64,000 bases of DNA. Origin: Pythium myriotylum (Eukaryota; Oomycota; Peronosporomycetes; Pythiales; Pythiaceae). The stretch lies in the NCBI GenBank assembly GCA_023091665.1, contig JALJCQ010000013.1:1116001-1180000 (forward strand), read 5' to 3'. A program made the position numbers and the translations under genes. The notes beneath the pieces were generated by a model. That model had not been told where the DNA came from and did no database searches. It saw nothing but the letters and a program-made list of their open reading frames with translations. Shown here piece by piece: positions 1 through 11,499 of the stretch (its first letter is position 1; every line of letters begins with the position of its first letter).

Positions 1-1074
1 GACACGATTGATGAAAACTTCGTCATACCAAGCGGCACTACGACGAGGGAAGTTGCCACTCCCAAAGACGCTGCCCGCGCAGTGTGCCTGATCCTCCGGC
101 ACCTGCACAAAGACTTAAAGTTCAATTACCTTGAGGAACGCAACCCCGCTGTAATTTGGACAAGTCTGCGTCTTCGCTTCGACACCGATCGAAAGCAAGC
201 AATGTTGCCACTCCTGAACGATGAATGGAACAAACTCTGTTTCTACAACTTCAAGACAGTCACCGAGTACACGACAAAGTTGTACAGCATCGCGAGTGAG
301 CTCTCGTGGTGTGGTAAGAAGTTGACGGAGTTGGACAAGATCGACAAGACTCTCACGACGTTCAGTCCGGCGGAACGCATACTGGCTACACAGTATCGCC
401 GCATGAACCATACGACCTTCGACAAGCTGGTGGCTACCCTTTTGCTCGATGAGAAGCACGGCTTGTTGCTTCAGCGCAACCATGATGAGCGACGCGTCCC
501 GGATGCGCCTGAGAAGCCGTTGAAGGCTGAAGTCAACTATGGGGAAGTTCCACGTCAACAGGACAAGCCTCATCAGCGCCGTCATGGCAAGAAGCAGTGG
601 AAGGGCAATGGAAAGGGACTGAAGTTCTCATCAGGGAACAGGAAGCCTGGGGCACACAAGGCATTCTACAACTCGGATTCGAACAACGCATGCAGGAAGT
701 GTGGTCTGAGAGGTCACTGGGCTGCGAAGTGTCCCACACCTGCGTTCCACGTCAAGCTTTACCAAGAGTCACTGCGAAACGCTAAGTCGTCTCAGACGAT
801 GAAGGGGAAGAGCAGAGGACCATCGTCTTCGAAGAATAAGGCCACGTTCATGACGAACTTGTCCGATGACAGTGACGAAGCTGAAGCGAACTGCGTTGAG
901 TGCTACAGTAGTAATGAGAGCGAATATGACTCCTGTCTCATTGACTCAGGAACGACCAACGCTATCCTAAGGGATCGGAAGTTCTTTACGTCACTCGAGG
1001 CATCAGAAACACCCGCCAAAGTCAAGACAATTGGCGGTGCTGCGTCGATCGCTAAGGGTGCTGGACAAGCATAA
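1..1074 (+). pseudogene. copia-A gag and protease (5' part missing)
   Basis: The frame is open from base 1 with no start codon in view, so the first residues belong to a longer Gag. Going along it there is a gag helical region, a basic linker, a CCHC zinc knuckle (C-x2-C-x4-H-x4-C, residues reading CRKCGLRGHWAAKC) at about 694-735, and an aspartic protease active site read as LIDSGTTN near 937-960. Gag packages the RNA and the protease processes the polyprotein in the cytoplasmic particle. The frame stops at TAA 1072-1074, but the next base continues in the same frame with the conserved copia motif LPNGT, so the stop interrupts a formerly continuous gag-pol frame. Confidence 0.8.
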
Positions 1075-4000
1075 GTCCAGTTGCCTAATGGAACTACGAT
1101 CAACATCACCAAGGCAATCTTCGCACCATCCGCTCCTCGGAACTTGATCGGCTTTGCCGACATCCGAAAGAATGGATTGCACGTCAACACAGCTACTCTC
1201 CCCGATGGCAGGGAGTGCTTGCGTTTGACTAATGCGAAAGGTCAGATCGTGGAGGAATGTGAGGAAAATGGCAACGGACTCTATGTCACTTTCATCACTC
1301 CATCGCCAGAATGTGCGGCTAGTGTCATCCACGACACGATTGGCACATCTGCTCCTCGTTCAACCGAGACGAGCGTGTACGAGCAGTGGCACGATCGGTC
1401 AGGTCATCCAGGCAGGGACATGATGAAGAGAATGTCGAAGGCAGTTGTTGGCATGCCACTGAAGCAGAGCGACTTTGCCACCCATAGCAAACGACTGTGC
1501 AGACCGTGTGCAATGGGAAAGCTTCAGAACCGCCCGAAGGTCAAGCTCCACGGCGAGAAGATCAAACCACGCGGTGTCCTCGACACTCTGGTGAGCGATG
1601 TGTGCGGCCCGATATCTCTACCATCAGGTCCCTTCAACTACTTCATGGTTGTGAAAGACACATCGGCTCGGTTCTCGAAGGTTCAACTGCTAACTTCTCG
1701 AAACGAAGTGATGCCAAAGCTGCTAGCCACCATCATTCACTTCAAGACGCAGTTCCCGGAGCACACAATCAAGAATGTTCGTGTCGACAACGCATCCGAG
1801 TACGTCTCGAAGTCATTTCAGGAGTTCTGCACGTCTAGCGGAATAAACCTGGAGACTTCCGTACCATACGCTCACAACACGAATGCGGAGAACTTTGTGA
1901 ATCAGATCCAGATGATCGCTCGGCCTTTGCTACTGCGATCGAACCTGCCGCTATCTGCTTGGGGTCATGCAGTTCTTCATGCGGCAGCTCTCATCCAGTA
2001 CAGGCCTGCTTCTGATGTTGGCCCTTCGCCATATGAACTTGTTCTTGGGTTTCCACCATCTGTAAAGCATCTGAGGATCTTTGGTTGTGCGGTATACGTC
2101 CCCATACCTCCACACCAACGAAGCAAGCTCGGACCCAGGCGCCAGCTTGGGGTATACGTAGGTTTCCAATCACCATCGATTATCCGTTACTTAAGTCCTC
2201 AAACAGGAGACCTATTTACGGCACACATCACCATGTGTGAATTCGATGAACAGACCTTCCCGAAACTTGGTGACGACGATGACGTCTCTAGATCGGCTTT
2301 CACATTCGAACAGCCGTCGACGAAGGAGATTCACAAGGACCCATACAACGGTCAAGGTAAGAAGGACGTACGACGCACCCTTCATCTGCACAGCATTGTA
2401 CAGAATGCGCCTGACGTATTCACTCCAACGGAACGGATGACACGGTCAACCCTCAACGAAGCATCCAACTATCCTGCCGCGATAGCAGTTGACCCCGTTC
2501 CTGCCTCGTCCACAACGACAACTCAACCGAAGAAACGTGGACGATCAAAAGGAGCAAAGGATAGAAATCCGAGGAAGAGGCGCACGAACGAAGAACTCGC
2601 TGGAGGCTCCATCGAACCAGAGGTTGTTGATGTTGAGCATGATGTCGATACCATTAGCGAAGTTCTTGCTGACACGAACGTCAGCTCGTTCCTGGCCGCA
2701 ATCGATGAAGATGCAGAGCCCCAGACAGTCTCGGACTGTAGGGCATCACCCGATTGGCCTAAATGGAAGGCGGCCATCAAATCGGAGCTGCAGTCACTTC
2801 TCGATCGTGAAGTATTTGGAAACGTGCAAGAGTGCCCCCCACAGCACCGACCTATTGGATGTCGGTGGGTGTTTGCGCGTAAGCGCGATCAACAGGGTAG
2901 AGTCGTGCGCTTCAAGGCGCGACTTGTGGCACAAGGTTTCACGCAACGTTTCGGTATCGACTATTCCGACACGTACTCGCCGGTCATGACCATGACAACC
3001 CTTCGTTGGTTACTTGCGTTCGGTGCAGCGAACAACATGCAAGTCAGGCAGGCAGACATAGAAACTGCGTACCTATATGGTCTAATCGATGTTGAACTAT
3101 ATATGCGAGTCCCTGAGGGGTTACGTGTCGAAGGGGAGAAGTCAATGAACCTCCCGTGTGTGCAATTGCACAAGTCGCTTTATGGGTTGAAGCAAGCCGG
3201 CCGGCGTTGGTACTTGCGTTTTTCGCAGTTCTTGATTAATTGTGGTTTTCAGACCCATGAATGCTTCCCATGCTTGTTCGTCAAGCGAAGCGGTGCCGAG
3301 ATCGCCATCATTGGGATCTACGTCGACGACATCATCATTGTCGGAACGGACGCGGCAATCGAAGCTGCAATGGCAGCATTGAAGTCCGAGTTCAAGGTGA
3401 AAGACCTTGGAACTATATCGTTCTGTCTGGGTCTCCAGGTATCTCAGATCCCGACGGGGATTGTGTTGCATCAGGCAACCTACATCAGCAAAGTGCTGAC
3501 ACGCTTCAACATGAGGGATGTCACAAGGACTGCCAAGACCCCCATGGTTGTGCGGAACCTGAGACCAGAGAGCGATGTCTTTGGACCAAGACGTGGCAGT
3601 GAAAGGGTGCTCGACGAGAAGTATCCCTACAAGGAAGCCATCGGAGCTCTCCTTTACTTGGCAAACTGCTCACGCCCAGATATAGCTTTCGCTGTTAGTG
3701 TACTTGCACGGTACACATCGGAACCGACCAGAAGACATTGGTCTGGCGTAAAGCAAGTGTTGAGATATCTGGCACGGACTCGTAAGTACGGCTTACTGTA
3801 CCGCAAGGGTACGAGCGTACACGTCAGTGATCTAGTCACCGACGACATCTGCGGATACGCAGATGCAGGCTACCTGTCCGACCCACACAAGGCACGCTCG
3901 CAGACTGGCTACGTGTTCATGACTTCGCACGCTGCGATTTCGTGGAAGTCGACGAAGCAGACGCTAACTGCCACGACAACCAACCAGTCAGAGCTTATCG

Positions 4001-4339
4001 CCCTTTATGAAGCGAGTCGTGAGTGCATCTGGTTGCGCCGATTCCTCAAGTTCGTTCGTGGCGCCCTTGGAGTCAAGACGAAGCTAGGACCTATCAGGAT
4101 CTTCGAGGACAACGCGGCATGCGTTGCGCAAGTACAACAAGGCTACATCAAGAGTGATCGCACCAAACACATCGACCCAAAGTTCTTTTTTCATGCATGA
4201 CCTAAATGGAAAACAACTCGAGATCACTCAAGTCGCTTCGGAGAAGAACCTAGCTGACCTCTTCACCAAGTCCTTGGGGAGTAACAAGCACTGTGACTTG
4301 ACGTGTGGGATCGGAATGATCGAGCTTCGTCTCGAGTAG
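1075..4339 (+). pseudogene. copia-A integrase, reverse transcriptase, RNase H
   Basis: This continues the gag-protease frame after the TAA. Visible parts: integrase HHCC zinc domain (HPGRD... CRPCAMGK, about 1405-1515), integrase core with D (VSDVCG), D (RVDNASEY) and E (NTNAENF), copia RT with the YVDD box (IYVDDIIIVG, about 3316-3345), and RNase H (GYADAGY, about 3853). At about 4185-4192 a run of six T carries one extra base relative to the family. This moves the frame to a stop at 4200, while the RNase H tail (HDLNGKQLEITQV...) continues in the next frame to TAG at 4339. The remaining pol is otherwise full length, so the copy is recent or the lesions are sequencing errors. Confidence 0.85.
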
Positions 4340-4443
4340 CCGGAGAAGTAGGTAGGCTGGTTTTTACCCTCACCGAGTGTGTACGCACCGGGGAGTTTTT
4401 CCCAGCAGATAGATAAAGTTGTAACCTTGGCTATGGGCGACGC

Positions 4444-4455
4444 GCTGAGGGGGAG
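4444..4455 (+). other. polypurine tract of copia-A
   Basis: GCTGAGGGGGAG lies just before a TG that would open the 3' LTR. The same 12 bases precede the 3' LTR of copia-C (reverse strand, 58239-58250), where the LTR boundary is fixed by its second copy. This supports the assignment as the plus-strand primer. Confidence 0.75.
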
Positions 4456-4900
4456 TGAGACGGTTATGTCCCCAAGAGCCACAAGTGGGGCCCGTGACGC
4501 CGCAGCGTCGGCAGCCGCTGCTGCCAGCCCACTGTGATTGGCTGGGAGGTTGAAGGTGCACCTTCAACCTCCATCACCCAAAAACCCACTGGTCCCTGTC
4601 GCCACGTTTGCGACATCGGATTGATAGAAGGACTGCTCTGATTGGTTAGAATCGATCAGAGCGGATCCTGATTGGCCAAATCAATTCGAGGTTTTTAGGT
4701 TAAACTAGTGGTTGGCCAAGGGCCGTTGGACAGTTGGGGACAGGGCGTGCAGCGTTTCCCAGAGACCAAGGAAACAACACAAATACATTCTCATTCAGCA
4801 ATTTGCCACCAACACAACACACGGCCTATCTCAGTTTCATTATAGTGACCTTCAATACATTTGTGTCGACAGGTATTTTAGGGTTAGGTTGAAAAGATCT
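4456..4900 (+). repeat. 3' LTR of copia-A (end uncertain)
   Basis: Starts TGAGACGG directly after the polypurine tract. The end is not defined because the 5' LTR is outside the window; CA dinucleotides near 4870 and 4920 are both possible. It contains a perfect 28-bp palindrome (4545-4572) and a hairpin-like CTCTGAT...ATCAGAG pair near 4637-4661. Confidence 0.5.
4545..4572. repeat. perfect 28-bp palindrome inside the copia-A LTR
   Basis: Two 14-base arms (GGAGGTTGAAGGTG and its reverse complement) meet with no spacer. It can form a hairpin in RNA or a two-fold binding site in DNA. Its position in the LTR suggests a regulatory or RNA-structure role, but that is inference. Confidence 0.8.
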
Positions 4901-5141
4901 CTATTCAGGCGGTTTTGAAGACAGGTGGTATTCGCTTGTAAGATATAGAACTGAGTATGGTCGGAAAAGGCCCACACGTGTCGTAGCTTGGGGGAGGTGT
5001 TTGTCATTGAGTGGCATTCTGCTGCCGGAAGCTTTTGCGTCTTCCATCATGCCCAGTGCGCTGCACCTGCTCCCAGGAGATCGTATCGAAGGTCCGGATA
5101 AAGTTCTCTAAAGGCGGTGGGGACGCACCACAAGCCTGATT

Positions 5142-5642
5142 TGATGATGATGCAAATGAAGTCTATTGAGTTCAACGAGTGTGAATCCTAATAGCTAGAG
5201 AGGCTCGGTGTGGACCCTGCTAACGCTCAACGTAGTCGGTCTGGCAGGTCTGTAGCGAGCATGTGTCGAAGGTCAGAGTGGCCGTCGAGAGAGGTAGGGT
5301 GATTGGCGTGCGCACTGGCTCGCGAATTCATCGCGTGGATGGTCAGCGCGTTCGCCAACGTGAGCTCCGATCGTGGGAGTTGGTGCCAGCGGCAGATGCC
5401 GAGGCGATCGGCGTGGGCGCGTGCTTGGTCGTAGAGACGACGCAGGTGAGGGCGACGCGGCGGGTGTCGCGTACGTAGAAGGCGCAGGATAATGCCGTTG
5501 GAGCCGCCTACTACAATGTGGTCGAGGCGGTGTGATAGGGTGGCCTGTAGGCCAGCAAGGAGACCTTGGAAGGCAGCTTAGTTGGGCGTCATCGAGTCAA
5601 GACAGACCGCTGAACTGCAGACGATGGATGCTTCCCCTGACG
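5142..5642 (-). mobile_element. 5'-truncated LINE copy (3' end only) with 15-bp target duplication
   Basis: The left edge is a TGATGATGATG tract, which is the LINE tail read on the plus strand. The body (minus strand) encodes a decayed LINE RNase H C-terminus with internal stops. The same 15 bases, ACCACAAGCCTGATT, flank it at 5127-5141 and 5643-5657, a direct target-site duplication. Its first 75 bases resemble the 3' UTR of the long LINE at 8047. It inserted into an older LINE RNase H remnant on the plus strand. Confidence 0.85.
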
Positions 5643-5657
5643 ACCACAAGCCTGATT

Positions 5658-5900
5658 GCAACGTGATGTTGGAGATAGCGATCCAATAGATCTCATTGTG
5701 CATCTAGGTGACAACATTTTTAGCGGTCTCACCAGCTGCAAATCCGGGCTTTTAGATCGAGACCGTCGACGAACAATGCGACCCCTGAGCTCCCTCGCTC
5801 TGGTGACGGTCCGGTACACACTCCGGACCGGCAACAAGATGGCCGACCACCTCGCCAATGTGGCTATGACTTTGGATTTGACTTTGAAGGCTATGACTCT
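5658..5900 (+). pseudogene. LINE RNase H remnant, plus strand
   Basis: Translation gives a piece ending in GNKMADHLANVAMTLD, the C-terminal RNase H motif common to oomycete LINEs (H/N-x-MAD-x-LAN). Only the last part of the domain is present, and the LINE copy at 5142-5642 interrupts it just upstream. No complete frame remains. Beyond it the sequence drifts into short GACTTTGAAGG-type repeats. Confidence 0.6.
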
Positions 5901-5983
5901 GGCTTTGAATTTGAAGGTGAGGTCTATTGGATCGCAAGTTTATGAACGATGGCGATGAAGGCACCCTCGGATCCTGCCGCCCA

Positions 5984-5984
<1 letters not shown>

Positions 5985-6018
<34 letters not shown>
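5985..6018. repeat. 34-base poly-C run
   Basis: Uninterrupted C from 5985 to 6018. Its length is unusual for a coding-dense eukaryote and its true copy number is likely uncertain. Similar runs occur at 11468-11498 (31 G), 25780-25796 (17 G) and 50982-51009 (28 C). Confidence 0.95.
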
Positions 6019-6020
<2 letters not shown>

Positions 6021-7124
6021 CGCCGGATTAGGAGCAGGAGCAGGAACTAAAGCTGCTGTCCTCGGGCCAAAGCCTCCTCTATCCGCGCCCTTGTTGTACT
6101 TGTGCCTTTTGCCCTTGGCTGGACACGGCGTGGCAGCGATGCCCCTCCACCGAGAGGAAACTGTTAGCGCCGCCTTTAGGAGAGCTCAAGCGGTTGGCAG
6201 CGTTACTGCTAGGTCCGGCGTTGCTTTCATGTGTTACGTCACGAACAAGAGGTATTGCGTATGCACGAGGAACTGCAAAGCAATGGCGGAAGGCGCTTTG
6301 GTGAGAATTGGCGGCATGGACTCGCCGTCGGCGAACGTGTGTGAGTTCGCAGCCCTCTGATGGCGCGTAACCTCGCATGGTGCAGTGACGTGGACCGAGA
6401 ACAAGAGCCACATGCGACAGAGGACGAAGACTGGGAACGCGAGCACGAGTGACGGCGCAGGCGAGAGCAACCCCGCGCGACAGAGGGCAGCATGATGATG
6501 ATGTAAGTGTAGTCTATTGAGTTCATCTTAGTAGATCCTAGTAGTTCTCCTGCTACAGCACCCCCCAAAAAACCGATGAAGACACGAAGCGTCACGACCG
6601 CCGGTCCAGTTGGTGGACAGACCGTCCGAACGGTCCCGCGGTCGCTGCAGTCGCTGCTTCAAAATGCTATGCGGGCAGCAGCGGTCGCGCGTACAGCTCT
6701 CCCGGGTGACCGACGACGAAGCGCAACGCGCACGCACAGTAGCGGTCGTGCGGCGGTGATGGCGCAAGGCCTCGCGCGAGCGCGACCACCCACAAGGGCG
6801 TTAGACAAAGGTCGCGCCATCGCTACCCGCGGTCGGCCACGCGCGAGCGCGACCTCGGGCGTTTCCTCGAGGCCGCGCTGTTGCCGTGACTCACAGCCGA
6901 ACGCGTGCACTCGGGAGGGCGCGACCTCCTTGGCCGGCAGGTCGACCCCTGTTCTTGTTTGGTTGGTTTGTTAGTTATTCGATTGTGGAAAGTCTGTTTC
7001 GGCGTCAAAAGTCTGACCTCGGCAGTGACAGTGAGCATTGGTCACGTGGCTCGACGTGACCTGTTGCCTGACCAAGTGGATGTGTGCAAAGAAAAGACGC
7101 TGACCTGACCCACAAAGTGACCTG
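6019..7124. other. no supported gene; GC-rich degraded repeats
   Basis: Only short frames without recognisable domains occur here. The one identifiable item is a LINE 3' terminus near 6493-6560. The stretch 6600-6950 is GC-rich with many CGCG-type steps. Confidence 0.6.
6493..6672 (-). mobile_element. probable remnant of a LINE 3' end
   Basis: Begins with the TGATGATGATG tail followed by GTCTATTGAGTTCAT, the signature shared with the LINE 3' ends at 5142, 8047 and 63469. An 8-base match (GGGCAGCA at 6485-6492 and 6673-6680) could be a worn target duplication, but it is short. The right limit is therefore a guess; only about 60 bases are clearly LINE-like. Confidence 0.4.
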
Positions 7125-7517
7125 CTATAGACGCTTCCAGATCTTACAAATACATAGAGGGACGGGAACCTGCGTCCACGATGAAGTTAGCTTCTGCCAA
7201 TCAATGAGTTGTTGCCCGCTCCAAGCCCGAGAGCCCAGGTCCGCCACCGTGTTGATCGCGCCAGGTGAATGCCGAGCTGACACGCGGAGAAGCCACCGTG
7301 CCTCCACGGCACCGATTACACGATTGAGTTCTTGAGAAAGCGGGTCACGACTTGACAAGCTGTCGCACCACGATACCGCTGAGCGGTTGTCAATCCAGAA
7401 TCGCACCAACGTGAGGCGATCTGGACTGTTGGGTAGCCACGAAGGACTCCAGCATAGCATTGCCAGGGTAGCACTGAGCTGCTCACGGACGTTGATCGAA
7501 AAATTTTTTTTCATCAA
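7125..7517 (-). pseudogene. RNase H-like fragment of a DIRS-type retroelement
   Basis: A 130-residue frame with the series VREQLSATLAML, FWIDNRSAVSWCD, QELNRVIGAVEARWLLRVSARHSPGAINTVADLGSRAW. This matches, from memory, the RNase H region of oomycete DIRS-like (tyrosine-recombinase) retroelements, with DN-SAV and GA-N--AD--SR motifs. No recombinase or RT is found beside it, so it is an isolated piece. A T-run at 7504-7511 and a short AT-rich stretch follow. Confidence 0.55.
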
Positions 7518-7829
7518 TTAAGGGTATCATGCCCTATTTCCGCCCACCAGAGCCTTTTTTGGCATAACTTCACGAGGACACGACCAATCATATCGGACTC
7601 TCACAGCGGAAACCCTGAATAATCCCCTTTCTACAAATCTTAAACCCTAAACCGGCTCAATCGGCGTGGAAACGGTAAAAATCGGCATGTTCGTGTGGAA
7701 CAAAAATTCCTCTCCTTTTTTCCCGCGTTTTCCTAAATCCGACCACACGAGTATACAAAAACCGAGTCAAATGAGCTCTGAGGCATATTCAAAGGTCAAT
7801 GTAATCGATGCGAGCCCCGTATGCACCTT
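7518..7829. other. no gene seen
   Basis: AT-rich, with no frame above 60 codons showing a domain. It contains a single CCCTAAA motif near 7642, too short to be telomeric. Confidence 0.6.
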
Positions 7830-8046
7830 GAGATGGGAAATATGGGCTACAGAAACCAAGTCCATTGGTGCGTCACTTGTGGAAACCATCATCGTGGAAT
7901 TGCAAATGCTAGCGACGAATGTTCTATGCACGAAGAGACCAGCACCAACCGAGTGGACAACCTGGTGCACGATGAGACAAGAATGAGAAGGATGAAAAAA
8001 TTCGCGCCTGCTGTCTCTCTCCTTGACACGTCCACACGTCAAGAGT
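7830..8046. repeat. older dispersed repeat, left part, split by the long LINE
   Basis: Nearly the same sequence occurs uninterrupted at about 21166-21432. Here it runs to the 15-bp duplication CCACACGTCAAGAGT (8032-8046) and resumes at 17522. The unbroken copy carries only one CCACACGTCAAGAGT followed directly by TGAGACGTCAACGGG, so the LINE insertion accounts exactly for the gap. Confidence 0.9.
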
Positions 8047-8122
8047 TGATGATGATGCAAATGAAGTCTATTGAGTTCATCCTGTGAATCCTAATAGCTT
8101 GTGGGGGCTGAAACAATTAGAC

Positions 8123-11100
8123 CTATGGGGCTTCAACATGGTGGCGCGGAGATGTCCACCATGGACTCAGGTCATTATGCAGCAACTTCGCCAAGTCGGC
8201 AGTGTCGGCTTGGGAGGAGAGGGTGATGGCGTGGGTGGCTGTGCCGGAGATCAGGCCAAGCTTGACCAGTTGCCCAGCCATCTTGTTGTGGGCCCGGGGA
8301 TGGAGGGTCCACGCTGAGACTTCAACGAGGTCAGCGAGTTTACGCGCATGCAGAAAGCGATTGCGTAGTGCGGTAGGTCGAGGAGGGCGATGATCACGAA
8401 GCTGCCGTATGAGTGCCGTGCTGTGACTGAGAACTTCCAGCTGGGTGATGTTGCGTTCCCGGGCCGCTTGAAGGCCAGCAGCTAGACCTTTGTAGGCGGC
8501 CTGGTGGGATGTAGCACCAGCGGCCGTGAGGACGGCGCTTGTGGCCCAGATAATTGTGGCCTCTCCGGAGGCTTTGGCCGCTCTGATGAGGACGGCCCCT
8601 GCCGCGGACGTGTGGGAAGCACCAGACGAACCCTCATCGAGGAAGAGGAGGTGGGTGTGAGCTTGGGCGGATGGGCCCGTAAGGTGGGCGGCCGGTGGGA
8701 CGATCAACTTGGTGCAAAAGGTTGTGCGGAGTTCGCCAACCAGGATAGCCTCCGCTGGGGTGGAGGATGGGTCTGCCGCGAGCCGGGTGCTAAGCACTCG
8801 GAGGGCGGCTTGACAGTTGGCGTCGCGGAGTACCTTGGCGTGATTCAACGACCATAGCTTCGCGTCGTCAGCGCTTTTGGTTCTCCATGCCTGGAGGAAG
8901 ACCAGTGACTCCAGCACGATCTGCCTCCACACCTCCTGCAGGACTGGGAACGGATCCGCCGCAGGGTCGTCGGTTTTACGGTGGCCCTGGTGAAGCGAAG
9001 CGAACTCCCAGACTTTCGAAGGTGTTTGAGGCAGACGTAATCTGAAGATGGCTTGAAAGAAAGACCGCTCGGGGGACCTCCCGGGGCCGGTCCACAGCCC
9101 GAGGCGCTTCCACCAAGTCTTGACGATATCCCAGATCTTCTGTGCCGCAGGACACTGCCAGATGATGTGGAAAGTGGTACCACCACCAGGACCGAGCTCC
9201 GGGCAGTGTGGGCAACCGCGGCGGTTGTTGAAGCCATCCCAGCCTGGGAGCCTCTGTGATTTGATCTTGTGGAGCGTCAAGCGTTGTCTGCTGGTCGAGT
9301 GGGGAAGCGCGTGGACATCCTTCCAGCTGACTTCCTCAAGAGCGGTCCCGAAAGCTTCCGAGGCCTCGTGGGCACGGGCAGTTCGGGCGGCGAGTTCACC
9401 TTCCGCTCGCGCGTGCCTTGGTTCAGCGAGAAGCCTGCGTAGTTCTTTCTTTGACAGCCGGGTCGCCGAGCTCCATAAGGGAAGCACGGGTGATAAACTC
9501 GGGTGGGGCTGAAACTGGAGCCGGTGGCGACCGCACGCAGCGCGTGCAGTCGCTTCAGCTTGACGGAGCGTCTTGACAGTGGCGACATCTGCGAATGTGC
9601 CTGTAGTCATCTCACGTTGAAGAACCGTGCTGCCGTGCCGGTGGATGAGGCGCCACTTGTCCGGGCTGCGGCTTCGCTCGTGGAGCGTCTCTGGAGGGTG
9701 GTGGGGTATGAGCAGTTCTGGGTAGCTCATCACCAGAAGGTCACACAGGACTCGAAAGCTTCTGTCTCCTGGGTCCGGATACGAACCTTGTCGTCGTCGA
9801 AAGCATAGCACAGTCGAAGCTTGCCATTTGAACTCGATAAACTGGCCGACCGTAGCATCCCCAATGGAGAGGCCTGGCAGGTCTCCAGCGCTGAGGACTC
9901 TGCCCTCTCGGTTGAGGAGCAAGTCGCTCCCAAGGATAGGCGAAGCAAGTAGGCTGTTGATGTTTAGTCTGCCCGCTCGGTCTCGCTGGATCCGTTGGGT
10001 GTTGTCGAGGACCGTCTTGAGTGCCGTGTAGTCTCGTCGGTACCACCCGTCGTGCCAAGTGCCTTCGACTGGAGGTGCCTTACCCGCCGTGGCTGCCACC
10101 CTCAGAAAGGAGGCGATCTCTTCAGGGGATCTCGACAGACACGTCGCGGACCCGAAGGACCACAATGCCCGATGAGGCGAGCGTAGAGCAGAGCCGTGGA
10201 CTGCGGAGCGGCCCTCTCGCAGGTGCTATAGCAGCGTCTTGACCTTGGAGCGCGGGCGCCGCTAGGATGCGGCCCACCTGTGACGCAAGCTCCTCGGTTG
10301 CGGAGGACCACCGTTGTAGTGTGGCCGCGCTGAGAAGTAGGAGCTCTTCGCGCACGTCGGGAACTTGGAAACCTCCTTCTGCCCTGGGCGCGTGGGCGAT
10401 GGCGTAACTGGCACCCGCTCGTCCCTGGTGTGCTTGGGCGGAGAGGACGCCGTGCCACGCGTAGTTGTCGACGAAGGTTTGAAGCCGGCGCACCTGGGAG
10501 GCGTTCGGCCACGTGTGCCTGGCGACGAAGAGGATCTTGGGGATGAGCACAGCCTGGCACACGAGGACTCTCTGGAAGATATCGGTAGTCTTGATCGAGG
10601 CGAGGTGCAGTTTAGCTTGCATTTGTTGGATCGTGAGATCCCAGACTGCATCGTCCCGCCGAAGGGTGGAGATCTGCCTTCCCAGATATCTGACGAGTTG
10701 GTCCGCAGGTGCAGCCGGGAATGATGAGATCCGTTGCGTCGGGCGACCTGGTTGCTGTCGAGGCATACCGCGATGCTCTTGGACACGTTGACTTTGAGGC
10801 CCGAGACCGTCGCGAAGCGATCTAGGAGGTCTCCGAGTACCAGGGTCTCTTCCGGCGTCTGGAGGTACACGGTCGTGTCATCAGCGAAGCCGACAATAGA
10901 TACCCGGGAGTCGTCGGCAATAGGGACACCTTGTAGACACGATGAGGACTGAATCAGTTCGTATAGTGTGTCCACTGCGAGCACAAATAGAGTAGGTGCC
11001 AGAGGACAGCCTTGTCGAATACCCGTGGTGATGTCAATTTCCTTGGATACCTCTTGCTCGGCGAGATACACCGCGGTCATGCCGAGGTGCATGGCGTGGA

Positions 11101-11467
11101 CAGCTTGGACTAACTTCGCGGAGAAGCCATGTCGCTCAAGCGATAGTTGGAGAAAGCGTCTGTCCAGGGTATCGTAGGCCTTCGCGAAGTCGAGGAGCAC
11201 CGCCACCGCCGTTGACGGGATCACACCGGCGCGGGTGTTCTGTTGGATCGCTGACCAGATGTCAAGTGCGTCATGGACTTGTCTCCCCGCAACAAAACCG
11301 TGTTGTGTAGGAGCGACCAGTCGCGGGACGTGTTTGCTGATCCGGTTGAGGATGACCCTCGCGTAGATCTTGTAGTCCGTGTTGAGAAGCGCTATGGGTC
11401 GAAAGTCAAGGCCTGTGGCTGGGGAGGCTGTCTTCGGAATGCAAAAGATCGACGCGGCTTTAAAGCT

Positions 11468-11499
<32 letters not shown>

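Larger units (their letters stand above)
1..4900 (+). mobile_element. Ty1/copia retrotransposon copia-A, cut by the window start
   Basis: Domain order is gag, CCHC knuckle, aspartic protease, integrase, reverse transcriptase, RNase H, polypurine tract, 3' LTR, which is the copia (Pseudoviridae-type) order with integrase before RT. The 5' LTR and the start of gag lie outside the window, so LTR divergence and the target duplication cannot be read here. Two lesions are seen: an in-frame TAA at 1072-1074 and a one-base frame break near 4185-4192. The copy is therefore probably non-autonomous. The right limit is approximate because the LTR end is not defined by a second copy. Confidence 0.85.

Noticed and set aside
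7640..7656. CCCTAAA motif as a telomere remnant
   Set aside because: Only about one and a half units are present, which is expected by chance in AT-rich sequence.
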